From assembly GCF_023195925.1 (NCBI RefSeq), contig NZ_JALPRE010000001.1, forward strand, positions 620,001-684,000: a stretch of 64,000 bases of DNA. The letters are read 5' to 3'. The first letter of the stretch is position 1. Each line of letters begins with the position of its first letter. Below are positions 45,674-54,032 of this stretch, in pieces. Made by a program: the position numbers and the translations under genes. Under the pieces are notes generated by a model. It was not told the DNA's origin. It worked only from the letters and a program-made list of their open reading frames with translations, and did no database searches. Origin of the DNA: Aquimarina acroporae. GTDB lineage: Bacteria > Bacteroidota > Bacteroidia > Flavobacteriales > Flavobacteriaceae.

Positions 45674-46771
45674 TTATCCCCAAAAAAGGTAATACATAAA
45701 AAAGGTAAAAGAGAAATAGACGAGTATTACTTTACCTAATAAAAAATGTTGGTCTTTAAAAAACTGTTTTTTCAAAAATGGATAGGCTATAATGATCGCC
45801 ATCATAAACCAGGATAAGTAGGCAAACCTATTGGAGTAATTCGCCTTTATTACAAGAATCCAAAATCCATTACATATTAAATACGTATTTAATAATTTAA
45901 AATATAGCTTGTCTTCAAATTTCTTTTTGATTACAAAATACCATCCTGCAAATACCGCAAATGAACTATGAAATAAAAAATCCCACCTAAACCCTGTACT
46001 TGAGAAAGTTCCTTCTGCAGCTTCACTGGTGAGATATCCCGCTAACCTGTCATCGTCTCCAAACCCCAGACTGGCAAAAAGTGTGATCCAAACCCCACCC
46101 ATAGCTAGAGAAAGAGGAATACACGCTAACCAGCCTTTGAAAAACACTTTAGGATTATTATAAAAATAGGTGATGACAAAAGCAAAAATTGGTAACAATG
46201 TGGTCTTATGAAAGAAGATCGCAACTAGAAAAAATAGTGACATTACTACTTTATTACGATGATAACTCACTCCCCATAGGAAAAGAGAACAAGCTGCTCC
46301 ATTTCTCATTCCGTTAACTCCATAGGTCCAAAAAGAAAAAGAAACCACAAACATGATAAATGCGTAGTACCAATAGTCTTTAAAAAACTCCTTAGAAATT
46401 CTATACATCGGGAAGACATAAATAATCGCACAAATGGTGAAAAACGTATGTACCGAAGAAACACTGGCAATGGCCTTCATAAAAAGGTGCCAACCATAAT
46501 CGTTTACCTGTAGTATTTCTCCACCAGTATTATAATGTTGAAAGGTTCTGTAGTAATTTATTGTGTCCCCGAACAGATGACTAGGTGGTCTTTGTCCTAT
46601 ATGAAATATTAAGAAAGCTAATAATACGTATCCCGTATAATTTATGAATGACAAATTTCTAGGTTCATTCATATTTAGAATACGAGTATGCAAAAGCGTA
46701 AATAGTACCAAAAAGAAGCACAAATTTAAATACAAAGGATAATATAACTCTATCGGTACTATAGTGTTCAT
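45674..46771 (-). CDS. EpsG-like polysaccharide polymerase (Wzy role)
   Basis: A 365-residue membrane protein with about ten hydrophobic segments. GVNGMRNGAACSLFLWG mid-protein and FFHKTTLLPIFAFV match the EpsG/Wzy group, where an Arg in the xxxRNG loop and a His in the FHK segment recur. GDTINYYRTF is near residue 70. It would join the repeat units flipped by the Wzx-like protein at 58584 in the periplasm. It is the only polymerase candidate in the window. Confidence 0.85.
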   Translation of the reverse strand: MNTIVPIELYYPLYLNLCFFLVLFTLLHTRILNMNEPRNLSFINYTGYVLLAFLIFHIGQRPPSHLFGDTINYYRTFQHYNTGGEILQVNDYGWHLFMKAIASVSSVHTFFTICAIIYVFPMYRISKEFFKDYWYYAFIMFVVSFSFWTYGVNGMRNGAACSLFLWGVSYHRNKVVMSLFFLVAIFFHKTTLLPIFAFVITYFYNNPKVFFKGWLACIPLSLAMGGVWITLFASLGFGDDDRLAGYLTSEAAEGTFSSTGFRWDFLFHSSFAVFAGWYFVIKKKFEDKLYFKLLNTYLICNGFWILVIKANYSNRFAYLSWFMMAIIIAYPFLKKQFFKDQHFLLGKVILVYFSFTFFMYYLFWG

Positions 46772-46828
46772 TACTTCCTCAAATTTAGTATTATCATTGT
46801 TACTACTATATTCATATCACGTTTAACA

Positions 46829-47743
46829 TTATAATGTTTTATCTATTAATCTACATAACTCCAATGTAAATTCCTTTCCGGAATACTTATCCAAATGATG
46901 CCCATCATAAGTAGTATACTCCCTATCTAACTTATTAAAGTCAAAATATGGTACATCATTTTTTATGGATACCTCATCCATTATATCATTAAAGTGGGGG
47001 AAATATTGTTGTTCATATCCCAAAAATTCTTTACTTATGGGCATTCGAACCAAATAAACACTACCGTGTTTTTTTAGGGAATCGATTAAAATATGTAAGC
47101 TATTAATCCTTACATCAGAAATAGCATATTCCGTTCGATCGTGCAAAAATAGGTTAATCTGATTCTTTTTCCAACTTTTAAACACTTCTTCATCTTTGGG
47201 AAGATTATTTTCTTCGAGCCAACCATCTTTATGAAGTGTTGAGTTCTTTCTGAATACTGATTTAAAGTGAAAAAAAGAGTAGTTTTTAATTACATATTCA
47301 AAATTTGGGTTCACAGACACAAAATCCATATTATGTGGGGGTTGTCCCTCTTCTCTAAACTGTCCCTTCGTGTTATCAAAACCTTCCTTAGCGGTAATCA
47401 TTTCTGGTGTAACAGAAATAACAAACACTCCATTTCTAGAAGCATTGTCTAACTTTTTTAATACACTCTCGTTATACAACGGTCCTATTAATGCTTGTGC
47501 AATCGTAAAGCTGTAATTGAATACGGGCAAATCATAATTTTTATTTTCAAAATATGAATTCATAACACTAGGTTGTATCCCTTGTAAACTTCTAGAGTCC
47601 CCAATAATCATAGACTTAGCTTTTGGAGTTGTAAACTTCTCATAAAAGTAGTCTACGTTACCTCCAAAGTTGAGTAACACAAAAGACAGAACAGACAAGC
47701 ATAACACAGTAAAAATTCCCAGTTTTATAAATAATAATTTCAT
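46829..47743 (-). CDS. SGNH-like acyltransferase partner, DltD position (pair 5)
   Basis: A 304-residue protein with one N-terminal membrane helix (about 8-27) and a predicted periplasmic domain. The nucleophile is Ser50 in KSMIIGDSRSLQGIQP, and the C-terminal block is YDGHHLDKYSG. It is a close paralogue of the pair 6 protein: both share FTTPK, the GDSRS block, the PPHNM segment, DGWLEENNLP and DGHHLDK. It is the last member of the cassette adenylating enzyme - carrier - MBOAT - SGNH, so it holds the place of DltD. Confidence 0.82.
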   Translation of the reverse strand: MKLLFIKLGIFTVLCLSVLSFVLLNFGGNVDYFYEKFTTPKAKSMIIGDSRSLQGIQPSVMNSYFENKNYDLPVFNYSFTIAQALIGPLYNESVLKKLDNASRNGVFVISVTPEMITAKEGFDNTKGQFREEGQPPHNMDFVSVNPNFEYVIKNYSFFHFKSVFRKNSTLHKDGWLEENNLPKDEEVFKSWKKNQINLFLHDRTEYAISDVRINSLHILIDSLKKHGSVYLVRMPISKEFLGYEQQYFPHFNDIMDEVSIKNDVPYFDFNKLDREYTTYDGHHLDKYSGKEFTLELCRLIDKTL

Positions 47744-47749
47744 CTGTCT

Positions 47750-49195
47750 CTAAAATTGAAAATAAATAAACGTCTCTGCGGTTTTTCCGAAAAACAATAT
47801 CAATACAAACAAAAATATATAGAATCCCCATCGAATTAAGAGGGGATAATTTCTAACTTCAAAATCATGTTTCTTTTCTCGATTAATCCATTCGACACCA
47901 AAGAAAAAAAGAATAAACAAGCTAGTGAACAAGGTTGTCGATCCTAAAAATTCCCATGGGATAGAGAATAAACTCCATGAAAAAACTCGCTGTAAATAAT
48001 CGAATGCCATTGTCAAATTATCTGCTCTAAACAGTATATCCGTAAACATAACAAGAATAAATAGCATTACCATTTTCACAGATTCTTTAATTGAAGGAAA
48101 CCATGCCCCTTGAGCTATAGCATTAGAGGTATTCATACTCCCCGAATATACCAAAGGTATAAAGTACATACCATGAAAAAGTCCATAGACAATAAACGTC
48201 CAATTTGCACCATGCCATAGCCCTACCAATACAAAAGTAGTCACAATAGCCACTATTAAACCCAATTTTTGCTGTCTTCTTAAGGTAAAGGACAATGGAG
48301 TAAAGACGTAATCCATCATCCAGGTTGTGAGTGATATATGCCATTTCCTCCAAAAATCTGCTATATTCGTTGAGAAGAAAGGAGTTGCAAAATTGCGCAT
48401 CAATTGAATTCCGAATAGTTTAGATACTCCAATAGCCATATTTGAATATCCAGAAAAATCTGCATATAGCTGTATTGCATAAAAAAACGCTCCAAACACC
48501 AATGCACTTGAAGATTGCTCTTGATAAGAATTAAAAATCGGATCTGCCAGTGCAGCACAGTTTTCAGCTATGACAACTTTGGCAAATAATCCCCAAAGAA
48601 TTTGACGCAACCCATCTACCGTAGTATCGTAAGAAAAATCTCTTTTAGTTTTTATCTGCGGAATAAATTGAGAAGCTCTTTCTATGGGTCCTGATAAAAT
48701 TTTTGGAAAAAAGGCAACAAACAAAGAAAACTCAAGCACATTTGAGTTTGGTTCTATTTCTTCGTTATAAACATCTAGTAAATACCCTAAATTCTGAAAG
48801 GTAAAAAAACTTATCCCAAGAGGTAACAATATCGACAGAGCTGTATGACTAGAAGTAACACCAAAAGCATTGAGCATATCATAAAATCCCTCGAGAAAAA
48901 AGTTGAAATACTTATAGTAGAGCAATAACCCAACATTGAATATTACTCCTAAATACAAATAAACTTGCTGTTTCCTTTCGTTAGATTCACTATTGATCCT
49001 TAATCCAAGTAAAAAGTTGATGAGTATACATGTGACCAGTAAAATAAGAAAACGCCAATCTGCGAAAGCATAAAAAAACAAGCTAGCTCCCAACAACAAT
49101 ATATTTTGGTAGACTGCCGACTTTTTAAATACCAACCAATACAGCAAAAATACTGGAATGATAAATACTACAAAGTTAAAAGAGTTAAATACCAC
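47750..49195 (-). CDS. MBOAT acyltransferase, DltB position (pair 5)
   Basis: A 481-residue polytopic protein. The catalytic histidine is His328 in VGLWHGANWTF. It is divergent from the other copies: it starts MVFNSFNFVVFIIPVF, has LPLGISFFTFQNLGYLLD, and lacks the basic GG(S/N)(K/R) loop after the conserved Y-x-P-L block, reading FTPLSFTLRRQQ. It ends FIYFQF. The carrier-protein gene stops 10 bp upstream, suggesting that this transporter-transferase takes its acyl group from the carrier, as DltB does from DltC. Confidence 0.92.
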   Translation of the reverse strand: MVFNSFNFVVFIIPVFLLYWLVFKKSAVYQNILLLGASLFFYAFADWRFLILLVTCILINFLLGLRINSESNERKQQVYLYLGVIFNVGLLLYYKYFNFFLEGFYDMLNAFGVTSSHTALSILLPLGISFFTFQNLGYLLDVYNEEIEPNSNVLEFSLFVAFFPKILSGPIERASQFIPQIKTKRDFSYDTTVDGLRQILWGLFAKVVIAENCAALADPIFNSYQEQSSSALVFGAFFYAIQLYADFSGYSNMAIGVSKLFGIQLMRNFATPFFSTNIADFWRKWHISLTTWMMDYVFTPLSFTLRRQQKLGLIVAIVTTFVLVGLWHGANWTFIVYGLFHGMYFIPLVYSGSMNTSNAIAQGAWFPSIKESVKMVMLFILVMFTDILFRADNLTMAFDYLQRVFSWSLFSIPWEFLGSTTLFTSLFILFFFGVEWINREKKHDFEVRNYPLLIRWGFYIFLFVLILFFGKTAETFIYFQF

Positions 49196-49205
49196 GCTTT
49201 CGTCA

Positions 49206-49445
49206 TTAAATTTTCCCCTGAATTACGGATACCAGGGATCCCATATTTTTTAATTTATTTAAATCTCTTAATTTAAAACGGATACTAAATTCTTCTTCAA
49301 TCTTAGTTATGATCATCATATGAGATAAAGAATCCCACCCATCTACGTCTTTCGCCGTTAACTCGTCATGCATTTCAAAATTATCATGCTCTAGTATTGA
49401 TGTAAGTACACCTGCAATTTTCTCCTTAATAAAACTTACTTCCAT
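49206..49445 (-). CDS. Acyl/peptidyl carrier protein, DltC position (2)
   Basis: A 79-residue carrier with phosphopantetheine site Ser39 in DVDGWDSLSHMMII. It lies between the adenylating enzyme (13 bp upstream) and the MBOAT (10 bp downstream). Helix II is followed by IRFKLRDLNKLKNMG, a basic surface unlike the other carrier, whose matching part is methionine-rich (FKLMDLMNMNN). The two carriers may therefore be specific for their own partners. Confidence 0.92.
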   Translation of the reverse strand: MEVSFIKEKIAGVLTSILEHDNFEMHDELTAKDVDGWDSLSHMMIITKIEEEFSIRFKLRDLNKLKNMGSLVSVIQGKI

Positions 49446-49458
49446 TCTCCTCGTTTAT

Positions 49459-50943
49459 TTAATCAAAATATTCCTTTAATTTTTTCCTATCTGTTTTGCC
49501 ATTAACATTAAGTGGGAAATTATCAATATATCTGATCTGTGTGGGGATCATATACGGGGGGAGTTTTGCTTTTAGATGATCTAGTAAAGGTTTTGTGTCT
49601 AGTTTTGGGGACTCTAATGCTAAACCTATTTCTGTATTGTGAATAGTATTGGTAAAAGCAACAGCTACGACGTTTATTTTGTCTAACTGTTCTTTGGCGT
49701 GAAATTCAATTTCTGATAGTTCAACCCTAAATCCTTGAATTTTGGCTTGAAAATCTACTCGGCCTACATATAGAATATCTCCATCTGCATCTACAGTACA
49801 AAGATCTCCTGTTCTATAGAACCTTATCTTTTCTCCATTATATATTTTGTAAAAAAAAGTTTCTTTATTTTTTGTTTCATTTTTCCAATACCCTGGAGTA
49901 AGTTGAGACCCACTCAAACACAGCTCCCCTCGTTCACCAACTTGCACTTCATTTTCATTCTCATCAACTATAATGGTTTGGGTATTTTTCATATCCTTAC
50001 CTATGGTAAGCACTCCATTATAATTTTTATTCGCTGCGTCTCGTTTATAGGTATAATCTGTACAAAAAATTGTGCATTCTGTTGGCCCATAAACATTAGC
50101 TATCGTTGCATTTGGAATACAGTTACTCCATTCTTTTGTTACGTCTAGAGGAAGTGCTTCGCCACAAAACAAACTAAATTTCATGGCTGGACAATCTATT
50201 TCATCAAAATATGGCCTCAAATAATGTAATATAGATGGTACCATAAGCGCAAAGGTAAGCTCATGATCTTCCATCAATTCGAAAATATAGCTATACTTAA
50301 TTTCTTCTTTAGGAATGGTATAGACACAAGCCCCTCTAAGCAAAGGTGCCAAATAAGACACCACCGATAAGTCAAAGGTTAGTTCAAACATTTGCAGACA
50401 TCTATCTTCTTCGGTTAAGGTATAATCGAGAGACCAAAAGGCATCTAAAAATGCTGATAAGTTCCCAAATGTGATCGGCACTCCTTTGGGAGTTCCTGTA
50501 GTTCCTGAAGTAAAAAATATGTATGCTAAATCATCTGTTGATACTTCAATTGGTATGATGTCAATTTCAGATGTAGTTAAATCGTCTGTTTTAATAACAA
50601 TAAACGAATCAAAAACCTTTTCTTTTGAAGAATCTAGTACAGTATTTATATCTGCCAGATCAAGTATTGTTTGATTTCGTTCAATAGGAAACTCTGGGTT
50701 TAAGGGCACATATGCTTTTCCCTCTAACCATAGTGCCAAAATTGAAGCATAGGTATAAATATCATCATTTGTGATCAAACCGATATTGATTTCTTTAGAT
50801 GAGATAGTAGACCGTATTTCATTTCTGATATCGGATACGACTTGAGTTAATTCCTGATAGCTGTAATATTTTTGACCAATAAAGAAGGCATTGCAATTGG
50901 CATGCCTCTCCAAAGACTTTTGTATGTCAAAAACTAAATTCAC
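49459..50943 (-). CDS. DltA-like adenylating enzyme loading a carrier protein (2)
   Basis: A 494-residue stand-alone adenylating enzyme. FTSGTTGTPKG is at 144-154, YGPTE at 285-289, RTGD at 377-380, and the catalytic lysine is Lys483 in NGKTDRKK. DFQAKIQGFRVELSEIEFHA is the DltA-like hinge region. The pocket segment reads LFCGEALP with Cys260. In Bacillus DltA a cysteine in the same FCGE context has been linked to D-alanine selectivity, so D-Ala or a similar small amino acid is a reasonable candidate. It heads the A-C-B-D cassette. Confidence 0.92.
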   Translation of the reverse strand: MNLVFDIQKSLERHANCNAFFIGQKYYSYQELTQVVSDIRNEIRSTISSKEINIGLITNDDIYTYASILALWLEGKAYVPLNPEFPIERNQTILDLADINTVLDSSKEKVFDSFIVIKTDDLTTSEIDIIPIEVSTDDLAYIFFTSGTTGTPKGVPITFGNLSAFLDAFWSLDYTLTEEDRCLQMFELTFDLSVVSYLAPLLRGACVYTIPKEEIKYSYIFELMEDHELTFALMVPSILHYLRPYFDEIDCPAMKFSLFCGEALPLDVTKEWSNCIPNATIANVYGPTECTIFCTDYTYKRDAANKNYNGVLTIGKDMKNTQTIIVDENENEVQVGERGELCLSGSQLTPGYWKNETKNKETFFYKIYNGEKIRFYRTGDLCTVDADGDILYVGRVDFQAKIQGFRVELSEIEFHAKEQLDKINVVAVAFTNTIHNTEIGLALESPKLDTKPLLDHLKAKLPPYMIPTQIRYIDNFPLNVNGKTDRKKLKEYFD

Positions 50944-50976
50944 TTTTGCTTAATGCTATAATAACTCTAATATTCA

Positions 50977-50994
50977 TAGTCATAGTTATGACTA
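50977..50994. repeat. Inverted repeat TAGTCATA-GT-TATGACTA
   Basis: Perfect 8-bp arms with a 2-bp centre at the junction between the hexapeptide transferase stop and the adenylating-enzyme start. It could be an operator or an RNA hairpin setting relative expression. Confidence 0.45.
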
Positions 50995-51570
50995 CGTAAC
51001 CTTTTGCCCATTTTTCTTAACGATTCTTGCGGGGTTTCCCACGACCACACAATTTTCGGGCACATCTTTTACCACCACAGAACCTGCGCCAACAACTGCA
51101 TTATCTCCAATAGTAATATCTCCTATAATAATTGCCCCAGTATAAATTGAGACATTGTTTCCTATAGTAGGTCGTTTACCATCAATTTCCCCTACAGTAA
51201 CTAGATGATTTACATAAAAATTTTCTCCAATCGAATTTGCATTTAAGATGGTACTATACGGATGCCCTGTAAGAATGCCTCCTCCCAGCTTAGTTGTTAA
51301 ATCTATTCGAAAGTATTTTTCCCTCTTGCAATATAAGTTTAAAATTCTAGCAAACACACCTCTATTTCTAAAATAAAAAATAGTCCTAAAGTCTGATGAA
51401 TCTGCCAAAAAACTCAGTAGCAAACTAATTTTACTTCCTTTCATACCTCTTGCCTCTGCCCATCGTAAAATGTCTTTATCGGTTTCTTTTTGGTTTTTAC
51501 TTATCCAATACAAGATAATGTGTGGCCAAAGAAAGAGTTTATAGATATTTATGATTATTGCTCTCATCAA
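50992..51570 (-). CDS. Serine acetyltransferase-like hexapeptide acyltransferase
   Basis: A 192-residue left-handed beta-helix acetyltransferase of the CysE type. The N-terminal helical part covers about 1-95, and hexapeptide repeats run from about 100, with [29 protein letters not shown] and the closing [11 protein letters not shown]. Similar short CysE-like proteins in capsule loci are usually sugar O-acetyltransferases that use acetyl-CoA in the cytoplasm. Here it lies between pair 6 and the adenylating enzyme. The sugar target is unknown. Confidence 0.85.
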   Translation of the reverse strand: MMRAIIINIYKLFLWPHIILYWISKNQKETDKDILRWAEARGMKGSKISLLLSFLADSSDFRTIFYFRNRGVFARILNLYCKREKYFRIDLTTKLGGGILTGHPYSTILNANSIGENFYVNHLVTVGEIDGKRPTIGNNVSIYTGAIIIGDITIGDNAVVGAGSVVVKDVPENCVVVGNPARIVKKNGQKVT

Positions 51571-51592
51571 TTATATGCTCCAAATTACGAAA

Positions 51593-52519
51593 TCATCTGG
51601 GATAATCCTCCAGGATTAAATCACAAAGTTTATTTGTAAAATCTAACCCTCCTTTTTTATCCAAATGATGTCCATCGTAGGTTTTAAAATTTCTGTAATT
51701 TTTCTCTGTATTAAAATCTAAATATGGTATTTCATTGGCTGCGGCAGCTTCTTTCATATCCTTATCAAAATCTGAATAGAAGGTATTTTCCATCTCCAAA
51801 AAATCCTTATCTATAGGCATGCGTACCAAAAAAACGTCTCCATGTTGCTTTAAATCTTTTATTAAATCGTGTAGGCTTTGTAATCGTAAATCGGAGATGG
51901 TATAATCATGCATCATTTTTTCAAAAAGCTTTGCCTGATTTTTTTTCCAATTTTTAAAAACCTCTGGACTATCTGGTAAATTATTCTCTTCTAACCAACC
52001 ATCTTCGTGCATTGTTGAACTTTGTCTAAATAATGATTTAAAATGAAAATAGTTCAAATTCTTGAATAGGTACTCATAATTTGGATTAACGTCAACAAAA
52101 TTCATATTATGAGGAGGCCCTTTGGCCTCTCTAAACTCTCCTTTTTTATTGTTATTTCCCTTTTCAGATGCTAGCATCCACGGAGTCATAGAGATTACAA
52201 AAACTCCATTTTCTGAAGAGGTATCCAATTTTTTCATGATACTCTTATTGTATAAAGGTCCAATTGGCGCTTGGGCAATAGTAAAACTATAATTAAAAAC
52301 AGGTAATTCTATACCTAAATCGTTGAACTTAGCATTCATTACTCTAGGCTGTATACCTTGCATACTTCTAGAATCACCAACAATCATCGATTTAGGTTTT
52401 GGAGTAGTAAATTTCACATAAAAATAGTCTATACTCCCTCCAAATTTTACCATAATACATGTAATTACGGTAAAGCAAATAATTAAAAATAGTGCGGTTT
52501 TCTTTAAATACTTTATCAT
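51593..52519 (-). CDS. SGNH-like acyltransferase partner (pair 6)
   Basis: A 308-residue protein with an N-terminal membrane helix (about 8-26). The nucleophile is Ser50 in KSMIVGDSRSMQGIQP, and the C-terminal block is YDGHHLDKKGG. It is a near relative of the pair 5 protein with the same residue spacing. A start at 52606 is open, but it would overlap the MBOAT gene by 82 bp and add 29 residues before the membrane helix; 52519 leaves a 5-bp gap after the MBOAT stop, as in the other pairs. Confidence 0.82.
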   Translation of the reverse strand: MIKYLKKTALFLIICFTVITCIMVKFGGSIDYFYVKFTTPKPKSMIVGDSRSMQGIQPRVMNAKFNDLGIELPVFNYSFTIAQAPIGPLYNKSIMKKLDTSSENGVFVISMTPWMLASEKGNNNKKGEFREAKGPPHNMNFVDVNPNYEYLFKNLNYFHFKSLFRQSSTMHEDGWLEENNLPDSPEVFKNWKKNQAKLFEKMMHDYTISDLRLQSLHDLIKDLKQHGDVFLVRMPIDKDFLEMENTFYSDFDKDMKEAAAANEIPYLDFNTEKNYRNFKTYDGHHLDKKGGLDFTNKLCDLILEDYPR

Positions 52520-52524
52520 CCTTC

Positions 52525-53952
52525 TTAAAATTGAAAGTAAATAAATGAATCTGATGCCCTTCCGAAGAACAGAATCATTACAAAAATCGATACATATGCT
52601 CCCCATCTTACATAGGTTGGTCTATCTTCTATTGCCAAACCATGCTGCTTAGTTCTATTTATCCATTCTACAACCAGTAACACCAATATAACAGCTATGG
52701 AGACTTTGTCAAGATTCCCAAGGGTATTGCCTTGAAAACTAAAAATCCTTTTAATATATAAAAAGGCGTCTTCTATAGTATTGGCCCTAAAAAACACCCT
52801 AATAAAACATGTTACTATAAATGTTTCTAATATTGCGTATCCTTCCCTAAAAGAGGGTAAAAATCCATTGGCTGCAACAATTTCAAGGTTTTTTCGGTTT
52901 CTTTTAAACAACATTAAAGGCACATAATACAGTGCATTCAGGAATCCCCAAAAAATGAAGGTCCAATTGGCTCCATGCCAAAACCCACTAATGAGATATA
53001 TAATAAATACATTTCTAATCTTCATGTTTAACCCCACCCTACTTCCTCCTAGCGGGAAATAGACATAATCTTTAAACCAATTTGTCAATGACATGTGCCA
53101 TCTCCTATAAAATTCTGCAATATCTCTAGCAAAATATGGAAAAGCAAAGTTTTGTTTTAGATCAAAACCAAAAAGTCTTGCACTACCAATAGCGATGTCT
53201 GAATATCCTGCAAAATCACCATATAATTGAAACGCGAAGAAAATCATGGCTACAAAAAGTTCTCCCGAAGAGCTCAAAGAAGGATCTGTAAAAGCCTTAT
53301 CAACAAATACAGCACAATTATCTGCAACCACTACCTTTTTGAAGAATCCCCATAGCATTTGACGCATCCCATCTGCAGCCTTATCATAATCGAATGTTCT
53401 TTTCTTCTGAAACTGAGGTAATAAATTGGTAGCACGTTCTATAGGCCCCGCCACTAATTGGGGAAAGAAACTTACATAAGCAAAAAACTGAATAACCGAA
53501 TTTGAAGGTTCAATTTTTTCTCTATATACGTCTATAGTATAACTTAATGTTTGAAATGTATAGAAACTAATCCCTACGGGTAAAATGATGTTAAGTGTAA
53601 CGTAGTCTGCATGAAAACCAACTACATTAAAAAGATCTACCAAAGAATCTGCAAAGAAATTGAAATATTTAAAGAAGCCTAAAAGCCCCAAATTCATTGC
53701 GAGACTTAGCCCAACAAACCACTTTTTTCTTTTCTTACTTTCTGAAGATTTAATTTGTTGTGCTACCCAAAAATCTATAAGAGAACTTGTTGCGATCAAA
53801 AACAGAAAACGCCAATCCCAACAACCATAAAAAAAGTAACTTATTGCTAGAAGATAAGTATTTTGAATTTTTAAAGATTTCTTTGCTATAAGCCAATAGA
53901 TCGCAAAAGCAATTGGCAAGAAAACCAAAAATATAACCGAGTTAAAAATCAT
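52525..53952 (-). CDS. MBOAT O-acyltransferase, AlgI/DltB type (pair 6)
   Basis: A 475-residue polytopic protein. His326 lies in SGFWHGANWTF. The blocks LPVGISFYTFQTLSYT, FPQLVAGPIERA and DFAGYSDIAIG are intact; where the other copies have a C in WYRRW-type positions this one reads AEFYRRWHMSLTNWF. It ends FIYFQF. Although its SGNH partner is closely related to that of pair 5, this MBOAT resembles pairs 1, 2 and 4 more, so partners may have been shuffled. Confidence 0.93.
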   Translation of the reverse strand: MIFNSVIFLVFLPIAFAIYWLIAKKSLKIQNTYLLAISYFFYGCWDWRFLFLIATSSLIDFWVAQQIKSSESKKRKKWFVGLSLAMNLGLLGFFKYFNFFADSLVDLFNVVGFHADYVTLNIILPVGISFYTFQTLSYTIDVYREKIEPSNSVIQFFAYVSFFPQLVAGPIERATNLLPQFQKKRTFDYDKAADGMRQMLWGFFKKVVVADNCAVFVDKAFTDPSLSSSGELFVAMIFFAFQLYGDFAGYSDIAIGSARLFGFDLKQNFAFPYFARDIAEFYRRWHMSLTNWFKDYVYFPLGGSRVGLNMKIRNVFIIYLISGFWHGANWTFIFWGFLNALYYVPLMLFKRNRKNLEIVAANGFLPSFREGYAILETFIVTCFIRVFFRANTIEDAFLYIKRIFSFQGNTLGNLDKVSIAVILVLLVVEWINRTKQHGLAIEDRPTYVRWGAYVSIFVMILFFGRASDSFIYFQF

Positions 53953-53984
53953 AATTTACCCCCTATTATTTATGAATTTTCAAA

Positions 53985-54000
53985 ATACTACTAGTAGTAT
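53985..54000. promoter_or_regulatory. 16-bp perfect palindrome ATACTACTAGTAGTAT
   Basis: It lies in the 80-bp gap between the glycosyltransferase stop (54033) and the MBOAT start (53952), one of the few longer gaps in the 24-gene block. It may mark an internal promoter with an operator. Confidence 0.45.
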
Positions 54001-54032
54001 AGTTAGTTATAAGTCTCCCCATTATGTGTGTT

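Noticed and set aside
52520..52606. Extended start of the pair 6 SGNH protein overlapping the MBOAT gene
   Set aside because: The extension lies before the membrane anchor, and the start at 52519 restores the 2-6 bp spacing seen in all other pairs.
36032..53952. Repeated MBOAT genes as a recent tandem amplification
   Set aside because: The proteins differ widely outside the family motifs and have dissimilar SGNH partners, so most copies are old or separately acquired.
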